Shown: piece after piece, positions 7,985 through 17,057 of the stretch
Layout: every line of letters begins with the position of its first letter
Numbering within the stretch: position 1 is the first letter of the stretch
Source of the DNA: Anaerosacchariphilus polymeriproducens
GTDB lineage: Bacteria > Bacillota > Clostridia > Lachnospirales > Lachnospiraceae
Assembly (NCBI RefSeq): GCF_003363435.1
Contig: NZ_QRCT01000020.1
Coordinates: 28,487 to 92,486, forward strand
Direction: 5' to 3'
DNA: 64,000 bases
Notes under the pieces: model-generated
What the model was told of the DNA's origin: nothing
Database searches by the model: none
Seen by the model: only the letters and a program-made list of their open reading frames with translations
Position numbers and translations under genes: made by a program

Positions 7985-9154
7985 CTATCGATATGATTGC
8001 TTTAAGATTTCCAAACAAGTCTCATCACTAACAGGCAATGGATCTACCTCGAATAGTCCCCCCATTGTATGTCTTGCATTTTTTGCAATATCAGGTAACT
8101 CTTCTTTCGTTATTCCGTAATCAGACATTTTTAATTCACTGACTCCACATGCTTCTTGCAATTCAACAAGGGCTTCTACAAACTCCATTGGATTACTTGC
8201 ATTGGATTTACCCATGACTCTTGCCATTTCAATAAATTTTTCATCACAAGCATGGTTCTCTACAAAATTTGAATAATATGCTTTACTAATCATAATCAGC
8301 CCTGCTCCATGTGGAAGGTTTGGGTGAAAAGCGCTCATTGCATGTTCTATTGAATGTTCAGATATACATCCGGAAGTCGATTCTACCATTCCGGCTAATG
8401 TATTTCCTAATGCAACACACTCTCTTGCACCAATATTTTTGCCATCTCGAACTGCTGTTGCAAGATTCTTTGAAATCAATTCAATAGCTTTTAAACTATA
8501 AATATCACTCATCACATTAGCAGTATTATTGATGTAACCTTCTGTACTATGGAATAAAGCGTCAAATCCTTGATAAGCTGTTAAATCTGCTGGTACTGTT
8601 AACATCAACTCAGGATCCACAACAGACAATACTGGAAATGTTTTTTCGTATCCAAATCCTATTTTTTCATTCGTTTCCTCTTTGGTTATAACTGTCCATG
8701 GGTCTGCTTCTGTTCCTGTACCCGCCGTTGTAGTTATTGCTATAATAGGAAGAGGATCGTTCTTTACCTGCAGTCCTTTTCCACTTCCACCGCTAATGTA
8801 GTCCCAAAAATCACCTTCATTGGTACTCATAACAGCAATCGCTTTCGCAGAATCAATACTGCTTCCACCACCAAGACCAACTACAAAATCACATTTCTTT
8901 TCTCTTGCAAAAACTGCCCCTTCCATAACATGTCCATTAATTGGATTTGATAGAATTTTATCAAACACAAATGTCTCTACACCAGCTTTATGCATCTGCT
9001 CTTCTACCTTTTGTAAATAGCCGTTCGCCCTGGTGGATTTCCCTGCCGAGATGACTATCAGAGCTTTTTTACCGGGCATTTTTTCCTTATATAATTGATC
9101 TAATTTACCTCGGCCAAACAAAATTTTCGTTGGTATAAAATAATCAAATTCCAT
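7985..9154 (-). CDS. Iron-containing alcohol dehydrogenase
   Basis: This 389-residue protein belongs to the group III, metal-dependent alcohol dehydrogenases that interconvert alcohols and aldehydes with NAD(P)H. The nucleotide-binding motif GGGSSIDSAKA is at about residues 96-106 and TTTAGTGTEAD at about 139-149. The metal ligands are expected at Asp (FDALFHSTEG region) and the histidines of SEHSIEHAMSAFHPNLPHGAG. The gene lies 27 bases behind bioA on the same strand with no terminator in between, so it probably rides on the BirA-controlled biotin transcript. A role in biotin synthesis is not established. Substrate cannot be told from sequence; it is closer to butanol-dehydrogenase-like enzymes than to the C-terminal half of AdhE. 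Confidence 0.93.
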   Translation of the reverse strand: MEFDYFIPTKILFGRGKLDQLYKEKMPGKKALIVISAGKSTRANGYLQKVEEQMHKAGVETFVFDKILSNPINGHVMEGAVFAREKKCDFVVGLGGGSSIDSAKAIAVMSTNEGDFWDYISGGSGKGLQVKNDPLPIIAITTTAGTGTEADPWTVITKEETNEKIGFGYEKTFPVLSVVDPELMLTVPADLTAYQGFDALFHSTEGYINNTANVMSDIYSLKAIELISKNLATAVRDGKNIGARECVALGNTLAGMVESTSGCISEHSIEHAMSAFHPNLPHGAGLIMISKAYYSNFVENHACDEKFIEMARVMGKSNASNPMEFVEALVELQEACGVSELKMSDYGITKEELPDIAKNARHTMGGLFEVDPLPVSDETCLEILKQSYR

Positions 9155-9181
9155 ATAATACCTCCAATCCGTTTCTTTAAT

Positions 9182-10525
9182 TTAGCACGTTAATATTTCA
9201 TTGATAGATTCTTTACATATTTTAATAGCTTTATCAATTTGCTCTGTATTTATTATAAGTGGCGGATTAAAATACAATACATTCCCCAAGGGACGCAATA
9301 TCAAACCTTTTTTTAATGCACTTTTATATATTTGATATCCAATTCTTAATGAAGAGTCAAACTCTGTTTTCGTTTTCTTATCCGGAGTCAATTCGATTGC
9401 ATTGATAAGTCCAATGTTTCTAATTTCACCTACATTAGGATGTTCTATTAATGCTTCTTTTAATCTCTCATGCAGATAAAAACCGCGTAGCTTCACATTT
9501 TGAAGAATATTATCCTCACGTAAGACTTTTTGTACTGCAAGAGCTGCAGAACAACCTAAGGGGTTCCCACTATATGTATGGCTATGCATAAATGCTTTCC
9601 CTTTACTATAATCATCATAAAAAGCATTATAAATTTGATCTGTTGTTATGGTAATTGCCATCGGCATATAGCCGCCTGTAAGACCTTTAGAAATACACAT
9701 AATATCCGGGCTTACTTCTGCATGTTCAAAAGCAAACATTTTGCCTGTCCGTCCAAACCCTGTTGCGATTTCATCTGCTATTAATAAAACGTTAAACTTA
9801 TCACAGATTTCTCTCAACTTTTTCAAATAGACCGGAGGATATATCCGCATTCCTGCACATGCCTGCAACAAAGGCTCCACAATGATCGCGCAAGTCTCCT
9901 CTGCATGTTCTTCAAAAGCTTTCTCCGCCATTTCAAAACACTCCGCATTACAACTATCTCTACATTTTCCATATTTACATCGATAGCAGTCCGGCGCCTC
10001 AATTCGAATGGAATCCATTAACATTGGCTGATACAATTTAGCATATAAATCTAAACTACCCACTGATAAAGCTCCTATGGTCTCTCCATGATAACCTTCT
10101 GAAAGACACATAAACTTTATTTTTTTTGGAAAACCTGTTTGATACTGATATTGAAAACTCATTTTTAATGCACACTCAATAGATGCTGAACCATTATCTG
10201 AAAAGTTAAATTTTGTGAGCCCTTTCGGTATTATCTTTAACAATTCTTCACATAACTCTATCGCCGGTTCATGGGTTAGATTTGCAAATATAACATGTTC
10301 TAATTTATCAATTTGTTCTTTAATCCGTTCGTTTATCTTCGGATTACAATGACCTAGCAAATTACACCACCAGGAACTTACGATATCAATATATTCTTTT
10401 CCGTCCTTATCATATAAATAAATACCTTTTCCATGATCTATTAAGATAGGTTTTAACTCTTCATAATCTTTCATCTGTGAACAAGGATGCCATATAAATT
10501 TTAAATCTTTTGCCACTAAATCCAT
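9182..10525 (-). CDS. bioA: Adenosylmethionine-8-amino-7-oxononanoate aminotransferase
   Basis: BioA makes 7,8-diaminopelargonate from 8-amino-7-oxononanoate (KAPA), with S-adenosylmethionine as the usual amino donor and PLP as cofactor. The 447-residue product has the BioA start IWHPCSQMKDYEE, SSWWCNLLGH, the class III aminotransferase motif LLIADEIATGFGRTGKMFAF, the PLP lysine in CISKGLTGGYMPMA, and the BioA-specific HSHTYSGNPLGC. A cysteine-rich insert (CYRCKYGKCRDSCNAEC) near residue 158 is a regular feature of clostridial BioA as far as I recall. It is the third biotin gene of the operon, 15 bases after bioD. Confidence 0.96.
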   Translation of the reverse strand: MDLVAKDLKFIWHPCSQMKDYEELKPILIDHGKGIYLYDKDGKEYIDIVSSWWCNLLGHCNPKINERIKEQIDKLEHVIFANLTHEPAIELCEELLKIIPKGLTKFNFSDNGSASIECALKMSFQYQYQTGFPKKIKFMCLSEGYHGETIGALSVGSLDLYAKLYQPMLMDSIRIEAPDCYRCKYGKCRDSCNAECFEMAEKAFEEHAEETCAIIVEPLLQACAGMRIYPPVYLKKLREICDKFNVLLIADEIATGFGRTGKMFAFEHAEVSPDIMCISKGLTGGYMPMAITITTDQIYNAFYDDYSKGKAFMHSHTYSGNPLGCSAALAVQKVLREDNILQNVKLRGFYLHERLKEALIEHPNVGEIRNIGLINAIELTPDKKTKTEFDSSLRIGYQIYKSALKKGLILRPLGNVLYFNPPLIINTEQIDKAIKICKESINEILTC

Positions 10526-10540
10526 ACTTTTTCTTTCCCT

Positions 10541-11224
10541 TCATTTATATAAAGCAATTAGTTTATCAAGTTCTATTTTCAATTCCCGATCTCCCCGCTG
10601 CACTTTAGAAATCACATCAATTCCCGTCACTTCCTCAATCATTTTTATGTTGTCTTCTTCCATAATATTCCTCGGATGATAATTATTAAATATTATTCCT
10701 TTTATTTCAATGTTTTTACTACGCATATACTCTACAGTCAAAACAACACTATTAATCGTTCCCAGCCCTGCATCTGCAACTATCAGACACGGAGTTTCAA
10801 ATTCATGAATAATATCTACCAACCATAATGATCTTTCATCATATCTTATCGGACAAACAATTCCTCCACTACCTTCTAAAGTAAGATAATCATACTTACT
10901 ACTATTTTTTTGAAAGTCTCTTTTTACGACTTCCATACAGACCGGATTCCCTTCTATTTTTGCAGCAAGATGGGGGGAAACTTCTGCTTCATAAACATAC
11001 GAGACCATATTTTCCACCTCTTCTTGAAGCCCTGACATAGAACGGACAGCCAATGCATCACCAGGTATCAATCTATTGTCCAAATCCCGCCGATTACCAC
11101 TAACTGCAGCTTTGTAATATCCTGCATTTTTTCCAGCATCCTTAAGTCTTTTTGTTATTAATCCTGTTATATAAGTCTTGCCTACCTCAGTACCAGTTCC
11201 TGTTATAAATAAATTTTTACTCAT
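10541..11224 (-). CDS. bioD: Dethiobiotin synthetase
   Basis: BioD closes the ureido ring of dethiobiotin from diaminopelargonate, CO2 and ATP. The 227-residue product has the P-loop GTGTEVGKTYITG at residues 8-20, the catalytic lysine region YKAAVSG at about 38-44, an acidic DNRLIPGDA segment, and the EGSGGIVCPI motif at about 117-126. Length is normal for the family. It sits 24 bases behind the bioW-bioF fusion and 15 bases ahead of bioA on the same strand. Confidence 0.96.
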   Translation of the reverse strand: MSKNLFITGTGTEVGKTYITGLITKRLKDAGKNAGYYKAAVSGNRRDLDNRLIPGDALAVRSMSGLQEEVENMVSYVYEAEVSPHLAAKIEGNPVCMEVVKRDFQKNSSKYDYLTLEGSGGIVCPIRYDERSLWLVDIIHEFETPCLIVADAGLGTINSVVLTVEYMRSKNIEIKGIIFNNYHPRNIMEEDNIKMIEEVTGIDVISKVQRGDRELKIELDKLIALYK

Positions 11225-11248
11225 ACCGGTTCACCTCATCTTTCTGTT

Positions 11249-13156
11249 TTAAAGTAAGGATGCTATTTTATTTGCAACATTCTCCAATTCCCAATATGTA
11301 TGGGAAGACATAATTGTAATTCTTAGGATTGCTTCCCCTTTCTTTACCGTTGGATACCGAATAGCCGAAATAAAATATCCCATTTTTAACAACTTTTCTG
11401 ATATCTCCATTGCTTTTTCCTCATTTCCTATAACAACGGGAACGATAGCACTTTTCGCTTCTACTTCAATTCCCTTCTTCTTTAAACACTTTTCAAAAAA
11501 AGTAATATTTTCTTGTAATCTGCGGACTCTTTTTGGATCTTTTTTTATAATCTCAACTGCTTTAATAGATGCAGCTATCGTTACCGGAGATAACGCTGTT
11601 GTATAAATAAACCCTCTTGCCTTATTTTTCAAATATTCAATCAACATTTGATTTCCACAAACAAATCCACCTTCACTTCCTATGGCTTTACTTAATGTAC
11701 CCATTAATATATCAGGCTTTTGATTCAATCCATAATATTCTACAACGCCTCTACCGGTTTTCCCAATAACGCCTAAGGTATGTGCTTCATCCACCATAGA
11801 AAATAATCCGTATTGATCCGCAATCCTTAAAAGCTCCGGTAAATGAACAATATCTCCACCCATACTAAAAACTGCGTCGCTGACAATCATTCCTTTTTTG
11901 CCTATATACTGTTTTACTTTCTCCTCTAAATCCCTCATATCATTATGTTTATAGATTACTAATTCAGCTTTACTAAGTCTGCATCCATCTATAATACTTG
12001 CATGATTAAGTTCATCACTAAATATAATATCTTCACTTGAACATAATGTAGAAATCGTAGCAAGATTAGCTATATAACCACTGTTAAAAACCAATGCTGC
12101 TTCTGTACCCAAAAAATCTGATAATACCTGCTCAAGTTTTTCATGAATCTTTGTATTCCCTGTGGTTAGTCTAGATCCCCCTGAACCGGTTCCATATTGT
12201 TCTAATATTTTTTTTGCATATTCATTAATCGCTTTTTCATTTGCCAAGTCCAGATAACTATTTGAAGATAGCATTAACATATCTTGATTATTTAAGGAAA
12301 TATATTTATTTTGTGCAGAACTTATTGTTTTCATTTTTCTATATAGATTACAATCTTTCAGTTGTTCCAACTCATTATCAATTTCTTGCCACTTCTTATC
12401 TACCGACTCCTTTCGACTGTCTTTCAATTCTACAATATTATCTACTAAAACATATTGTTTTTCTAAAAAGTTAATTGTTTTATATATCTCATCTTTATCA
12501 CCATCATAGAGAAAAATCCTGCCGCCTTTATCTGAACCGGCTTTTTTCATATTCGTAATTCTGACATAACCAAATTGTTGAGAAGCTACATAACCTGTAA
12601 CATAATCCGGATCATCCGAAACACAAATCTCCCCAATTATATTAGGAGCATTGGCAACCTTAGTAGCTAACACAATTGCCTCTTTGTAATGATTTTTTTG
12701 AATCGCATTAGATAAGAATTGTACTCCGGAGTCCATATTGGTAGCTCTTATTCCTCTTTCTTTATCCGGCTCTAATCTTTCTAATGTATTGATATCCAAA
12801 ATTACTGCTCCTCTAAGCGTATCTACCTTGTCAAATATTTTCAAAATTTCTTTTCCTTTTGAAATTCCAAGAAGCTCAAGCAGTTCTAAAACTTTTTGCC
12901 TTCCATCTTCATAACTGTCTGTTTCAACTGTCCTCACTTTCAATGATTCAAGTCTGATAATTTTCTCTTCCCTCACTTCTTCCATTTTTAAATTTATATA
13001 ATCCGGTTTCCCTTTAGAATGTTTCATTGCCCTGCTTATTAATTGTTTCGAACAGTCTATTATTTGCTCATCCATAATAATTCTTTCTGCACCAGATATA
13101 TGTTTATTAAACTCTCCATCTTTTTTACTTGCCCTCATTTTTATACTATATAACAT
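11249..13156 (-). CDS. bioWF: Fused pimeloyl-CoA synthetase and 8-amino-7-oxononanoate synthase (BioW-BioF)
   Basis: Two biotin enzymes are joined in one 635-residue chain. Residues 1 to about 245 are BioW (6-carboxyhexanoate-CoA ligase): YSIKMRASKK, NKHISGAERI, HSKGKPDYINLK, LRGAVILDI, KERGIRATNMD and SDDPDYVTGYVAS all match BioW of Bacillus. Residues from about 280 are BioF, which condenses pimeloyl-CoA with L-alanine: SSNSYLDLA, GTGSGGSRLTTGNT, SDELNHASIIDGCR, MVDEAHTLGVIG and the PLP lysine in GTLSKAIGSEGG. The linker between them is charged and probably helical. The frame is continuous, with no stop or second ribosome site at the junction. ATG at 13156 follows AAGGGGTG. It is the first gene of the biotin operon. 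No bioB is present, so biotin synthase must be encoded elsewhere. Confidence 0.94.
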   Translation of the reverse strand: MLYSIKMRASKKDGEFNKHISGAERIIMDEQIIDCSKQLISRAMKHSKGKPDYINLKMEEVREEKIIRLESLKVRTVETDSYEDGRQKVLELLELLGISKGKEILKIFDKVDTLRGAVILDINTLERLEPDKERGIRATNMDSGVQFLSNAIQKNHYKEAIVLATKVANAPNIIGEICVSDDPDYVTGYVASQQFGYVRITNMKKAGSDKGGRIFLYDGDKDEIYKTINFLEKQYVLVDNIVELKDSRKESVDKKWQEIDNELEQLKDCNLYRKMKTISSAQNKYISLNNQDMLMLSSNSYLDLANEKAINEYAKKILEQYGTGSGGSRLTTGNTKIHEKLEQVLSDFLGTEAALVFNSGYIANLATISTLCSSEDIIFSDELNHASIIDGCRLSKAELVIYKHNDMRDLEEKVKQYIGKKGMIVSDAVFSMGGDIVHLPELLRIADQYGLFSMVDEAHTLGVIGKTGRGVVEYYGLNQKPDILMGTLSKAIGSEGGFVCGNQMLIEYLKNKARGFIYTTALSPVTIAASIKAVEIIKKDPKRVRRLQENITFFEKCLKKKGIEVEAKSAIVPVVIGNEEKAMEISEKLLKMGYFISAIRYPTVKKGEAILRITIMSSHTYWELENVANKIASLL

Positions 13157-13183
13157 TTAAACACACCCCTTTTTATTCTATAC

Positions 13184-13212
13184 ATTATAAAAAAAGAAGA
13201 TTCAATTGTCAA
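13184..13212 (-). promoter_or_regulatory. Promoter of the biotin operon
   Basis: On the minus strand TTGACA (13207-13212) and TATAAT (13184-13189) are separated by exactly 17 bases, a consensus sigma-A promoter. Its -35 box lies inside the left arm of the BirA-type palindrome. Confidence 0.9.
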
Positions 13213-13243
13213 CCTTTCTTTTTAACAGGTTAACAATTGAATC
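13199..13243. promoter_or_regulatory. BirA-type biotin operator
   Basis: Arms GATTCAATTGTCAACC (13199-13214) and GGTTAACAATTGAATC (13228-13243) match at 15 of 16 positions around a 13-base spacer. The core TTGTCAACC / GGTTAACAA matches the known BirA operator half-site TTGTTAACC of Firmicutes. The single mismatch creates the TTGACA -35 box of the promoter on the other strand, so BirA bound with biotinyl-AMP would block RNA polymerase directly. Confidence 0.9.
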
Positions 13244-13318
13244 TTATATAATTTACTCTTAATATATATTTATAATTTCACTAAATTATGTTAATTCAAT
13301 AAACTTTAAATTAATTTT

Positions 13319-14071
13319 TTACCCTTCGTATTCCTTCACATCCATCCATGAAAGTAAAAAATCTCTTTCCTCTGGTTTACTTTTTACTGACTGCGAAGCT
13401 GCTACGACTGGAAGCCACTTCTGGATATACTGCTTTGCTGTACCACTCTTCTTACAGAACAATTCAAGATATTTGTCTGCAACTTCTTTTTCTCCTGACA
13501 GGCAAAAAAGCAAATAAGTTCTTGCAACATCAGCTGATGCATTACCCTGTGTTGCATGAGACCAATCGATAATGTAAGCAACATTATCTTCTCCCAGTAT
13601 TATATTGGTGGGGTTGAAATCACCGTGGCATACTTTATCATGCTTAGGCATTCCTTCAAGTCTGCTATGCAATTCAAAGCGGTTGTCAGAATCCAGTTTA
13701 GCTTCTGAAATCTTACGGTTCATTTTATCTTTAAGTTTATTTAACAAAGGAGCCTTTTTGTTATGGACCTGAATCTGCAATTCAACGAACATCTCTAAAT
13801 ACTCATCATATTTATTGGGATTTTCCTGCATTAACTGAGCAAGTGTTTTTCCTTCAATATATTCCGAAATTATTGCCCATTTATTTTCATACATAGTAAC
13901 ACCCAGTATCTTAGGTATATTTAAACCAGTTTCTTCGATCCGTGCCTGATTTAATGCTTCATTAAGAATATCAGCTTTTGAATAATCATTATCAAATAAC
14001 TTAATTACTTTATCTTCATCCCTGTAAACTGTTTTCCCTGTTCTAACTGCAATAATTCGATCCAAATTCAT
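13319..14071 (-). CDS. Aminoglycoside phosphotransferase/choline-kinase-fold protein
   Basis: The 250-residue product has a protein-kinase-like fold of the APH family. The nucleotide lysine is probably in KVIKLF (about residues 22-27); EYIEGKTL marks the hinge; the catalytic loop is CHGDFNPTNII near 148, and the metal-binding aspartate is in YIIDWSHATQG. Such proteins phosphorylate small molecules (choline, sugars, antibiotics, thiamine), and the substrate here is not evident. It starts 12 bases behind adhE on the same strand, so it is probably carried on the adhE transcript, which argues for a metabolic rather than an antibiotic substrate, but weakly. ATG at 14071 follows AGGAGG. Confidence 0.85.
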   Translation of the reverse strand: MNLDRIIAVRTGKTVYRDEDKVIKLFDNDYSKADILNEALNQARIEETGLNIPKILGVTMYENKWAIISEYIEGKTLAQLMQENPNKYDEYLEMFVELQIQVHNKKAPLLNKLKDKMNRKISEAKLDSDNRFELHSRLEGMPKHDKVCHGDFNPTNIILGEDNVAYIIDWSHATQGNASADVARTYLLFCLSGEKEVADKYLELFCKKSGTAKQYIQKWLPVVAASQSVKSKPEERDFLLSWMDVKEYEG

Positions 14072-14083
14072 TAATTTTCCTCC

Positions 14084-16705
14084 TTATACTCTTTCATGAT
14101 TACCATAATAAGCATTGAGATACATCTGTTTGATTTCACTCATTAAAGGATATCTTGGATTAGCACCTGTACATTGATCGTCAAATGCCTGCTCAACCAT
14201 ATCATCTAAACGAGCAAGGAAATCCTTTTCATCTGGAACGTAGTCTTTAATCGTTTTCTTAATACCAACTTTTTCTTTTAATTCATCAATGGCTTTAATT
14301 AAACTTTCTAATTTTTCTTCATCATTCTTTCCTTTAAGTCCAAGATAATCAGCAATTTCTGCATATCTAGATAATGTATATGGATGATCATATTGTGAGA
14401 AAGTACCCATCTTTGTCGGAACGTTTGATGCATTAAAACGTAACACTTCGTCAATCATAAGTGCATTTGCAACACCGTGTGGTAAATGATGGAATGCACC
14501 TAATTTATGAGCCATTGAATGGCATACACCAAGGAATGCATTCGCAAATGCCATACCTGCCATAGTAGCTGCGTTAGCCATTTTTTCACGTGCTTCAGGA
14601 TCTTCCTGTCCATTATCATAAGCTCTAGGCAAGAATTCAAAGATCATTTTTAATGAACGTAATGCGATTCCATCTGTATAATCTGTTGCAAGCATAGCAG
14701 CATAAGCTTCTAAAGCATGTGTAACAGCATCAATACCAGATGCAGCTGTAAGTCCCTTAGGAGCTGCCATATGAAGATCAGCATCTACAATTGCCATATC
14801 AGGCATTAACTCATAATCTGCTAGTGGATATTTAACACCTGTTTTTTCATCTGTAATAACTGCGAAAGGTGTTACTTCAGAACCTGTTCCTGCAGATGTA
14901 GGTATTGCTATAAAGTATGCTTTTTCTCCCATTTTAGGGAATGTATATACTCTCTTACGGATATCAACAAATCGCATAGCCATATCCATGAAATCTGCTT
15001 CCGGATGTTCATAAAGAACCCACATAATCTTACCAGCATCCATAGCAGAACCACCACCAACAGCAATAATAGTGTCTGGTTCAAAAGTTCTCATCTGTTC
15101 AGCGCCTTCTTTTGCACATGCCAATGTTGGGTCTGGTGTTACATTGTAGAATGTGGTATGTTGAATACCCATTTCATCCAATTTATCCATGATAGGTTTA
15201 GTGTAACCATTTTTATAAAGAAAATTATCAGTTACAATAAAAACTTTCTTTTTACCCATAACATTTTTAAGTTCATCAAGTGCTACCGGTAAACATCCCT
15301 TCTTCATATATATCTTTTCAGGTGTTCTAAACCAAAGCATATTTTCTCTCCTCTCAGCTACAGTTTTAATATTAAGCAAATGCTTTACTCCTACATTTTC
15401 AGATACAGAGTTTCCTCCCCAAGATCCACAACCAAGTGTTAAAGAAGGCTGTAACTTAAAGTTATATAAATCACCAATTCCACCATGAGAAGAAGGTGTA
15501 TTTACAAGAATACGGCATGTTTTCATACGTTCACCGAATTCAGCAAGTTTTTCTTTTTCTGTAGTCGCATTTAAATAAATAGATGAAGTGTGTCCATAAC
15601 CACCATCAGCAATCAATTGTTCTGCTTTCGCAAATGCATCCTTAATATCTTTTGCTTTATACATAGCAAGTACTGGAGATAATTTTTCATGTGTAAATTC
15701 TTCTGAAATATCTACGCTTTCAACTTCACCAATTAAAATTTTTGTATCTTCAGGCACTTTTACACCTGCAAATCCTGCGATAGTAACAGGTTTTTGACCA
15801 ACGATCTTTGCATTTAAGGATCCATTGATAATAATTACTTTTCGTAATTTTTCTGTTTCTTCCGCATTAAGGAAATAACAGCCTCTTGCAGCAAATTCTT
15901 TTCTCACTTGATCATAAACTTTTTCATGAGCAATAACAGATTGTTCAGATGCACAAATCATACCATTATCAAATGTCTTTGAATGAATAATTGAGTTTAC
16001 AGCTAGTAAAACATCTGCTGTCTCATCTATAATAGCCGGTGTATTACCCGCTCCAACACCAAGTGCCGGTTTTCCACTTGAATAAGCAGCTTTTACCATT
16101 CCCGGACCGCCTGTAGCAAGAATGATATCTGCTTCTTTCATAACCATATTTGTCATTTCCAAGGAAGGTTCATCGACCCATCCTACAATTCCTTCCGGAG
16201 CGCCTGCTTCAACAGCTGCTTCAAGAATCAATTTTGCAGCTGCAATTGTACAATTTTTTGCTCTTGGATGAGGACTAATAATAATACCATTACGCGTTTT
16301 TAAAGAAATAAGTACTTTAAATATAGCAGTAGATGTTGGATTTGTAGTTGGAATAACTGCAGCAATTACTCCAATCGGTTCTGCTACTTTCTTTGTACCA
16401 AAAGCTTTATCTTCTTCTATAACACCACATGTTTTTGTATTTTTATATGCATTGTAAATATATTCTGCCGCGTAATGATTCTTAATTACTTTATCTTCTA
16501 CTACACCCATTCCGGTTTCTTCTACAGCCATCTTCGCAAGTGGGATTCTTGCTTTATTCGCAGCTGTTACAGCAGCAAGGAAAATTTTATCTACTTGCTC
16601 TTGAGTATAAGTAGAAAATATTTTCTGTGCTTCACGCACACGTGCGATGGCTTCTTCTAACATCTCTACCCCGTCAACTACTGGATAAGTTACTTGTTTT
16701 TTCAT
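14084..16705 (-). CDS. adhE: Bifunctional acetaldehyde-CoA/alcohol dehydrogenase
   Basis: AdhE reduces acetyl-CoA to acetaldehyde and then ethanol, recycling NADH during fermentation. The 873-residue length is standard. Residues 1 to about 440 form the CoA-acylating aldehyde dehydrogenase: AVIPTTNPTSTAIFK, ILATGGPGMVKAAYSSG, GVGAGNTPAIID, and the catalytic cysteine in FDNGMICASEQ near 250. Residues from about 455 form the iron-dependent alcohol dehydrogenase: TIIAVGGGSAMDAGKIMW, IPTSAGTGSEVTPFAVI, and metal-binding histidines in GVCHSMAHKLGAFHHLPHG. Enzymes of this type assemble into long helical filaments (spirosomes). A Rex-type operator lies about 105 bases upstream. ATG at 16705 follows AAAGGAG. 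Confidence 0.97.
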   Translation of the reverse strand: MKKQVTYPVVDGVEMLEEAIARVREAQKIFSTYTQEQVDKIFLAAVTAANKARIPLAKMAVEETGMGVVEDKVIKNHYAAEYIYNAYKNTKTCGVIEEDKAFGTKKVAEPIGVIAAVIPTTNPTSTAIFKVLISLKTRNGIIISPHPRAKNCTIAAAKLILEAAVEAGAPEGIVGWVDEPSLEMTNMVMKEADIILATGGPGMVKAAYSSGKPALGVGAGNTPAIIDETADVLLAVNSIIHSKTFDNGMICASEQSVIAHEKVYDQVRKEFAARGCYFLNAEETEKLRKVIIINGSLNAKIVGQKPVTIAGFAGVKVPEDTKILIGEVESVDISEEFTHEKLSPVLAMYKAKDIKDAFAKAEQLIADGGYGHTSSIYLNATTEKEKLAEFGERMKTCRILVNTPSSHGGIGDLYNFKLQPSLTLGCGSWGGNSVSENVGVKHLLNIKTVAERRENMLWFRTPEKIYMKKGCLPVALDELKNVMGKKKVFIVTDNFLYKNGYTKPIMDKLDEMGIQHTTFYNVTPDPTLACAKEGAEQMRTFEPDTIIAVGGGSAMDAGKIMWVLYEHPEADFMDMAMRFVDIRKRVYTFPKMGEKAYFIAIPTSAGTGSEVTPFAVITDEKTGVKYPLADYELMPDMAIVDADLHMAAPKGLTAASGIDAVTHALEAYAAMLATDYTDGIALRSLKMIFEFLPRAYDNGQEDPEAREKMANAATMAGMAFANAFLGVCHSMAHKLGAFHHLPHGVANALMIDEVLRFNASNVPTKMGTFSQYDHPYTLSRYAEIADYLGLKGKNDEEKLESLIKAIDELKEKVGIKKTIKDYVPDEKDFLARLDDMVEQAFDDQCTGANPRYPLMSEIKQMYLNAYYGNHERV

Positions 16706-16808
16706 GTTTTTTTCTCCTTTACTACATTACTATTATTCTAATTATTACCATTATTACCAGAATTACATTGATAATTCCAAATATTTATAATGGTCCCCTT
16801 TTACTTAT

Positions 16809-16826
16809 TCGTTAATACTTTAACAA
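16809..16826. promoter_or_regulatory. Rex-type redox operator upstream of adhE
   Basis: The 18-base site TCGTTAATACTTTAACAA differs from the Rex consensus TTGTTAA-N4-TTAACAA at one position. Rex represses adhE in several clostridia when NADH is low, so the location fits. The core promoter boxes nearby are not clear, but the site overlaps plausible -35 sequences. Confidence 0.75.
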
Positions 16827-16943
16827 TGTTCGACACATAAGTAAAATGCTAAATATACATACCCCTATGTTATTGTCGATATATCTGTTTTAAAGTTATT
16901 AAAAGTCGTTTTTTAGTTATAAGAATTTTCTATAATTTTACAT

Positions 16944-16990
16944 AAAAAAAGTATTCAAAACATACAATATTTGAACATTTTGAACACCTC
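16944..16990 (-). terminator. Probable terminator of the LysR gene
   Basis: TTCAAAA (minus-strand arm at 16978-16984) pairs with TTTTGAA (16954-16960), extended by flanking GT/AC pairs, and is followed on the minus strand by TACTTTTTTT. The stem is AT-rich, so efficiency is uncertain. Confidence 0.5.
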
Positions 16991-17057
16991 TATTCTATCT
17001 GCCACTATTATATTTCAGTGAATATTTTTTATAAGAAAAACGATACAAAATAGCAAT

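Larger units (their letters stand above)
16706..17057. other. Intergenic region between LysR gene and adhE
   Basis: This 352-base gap is the longest gene-free stretch. It holds the AT-rich adhE leader, the Rex-type operator, and the probable LysR terminator; I see no small ORF with a ribosome site in it. The leader carries loosely repeated TAATAATGG-like units whose meaning is unclear. Confidence 0.6.

Noticed and set aside
13319..14071. Aminoglycoside resistance phosphotransferase
   Set aside because: The fold is shared by choline, sugar and thiamine kinases; its position behind adhE does not support a resistance role, so no drug name was given.
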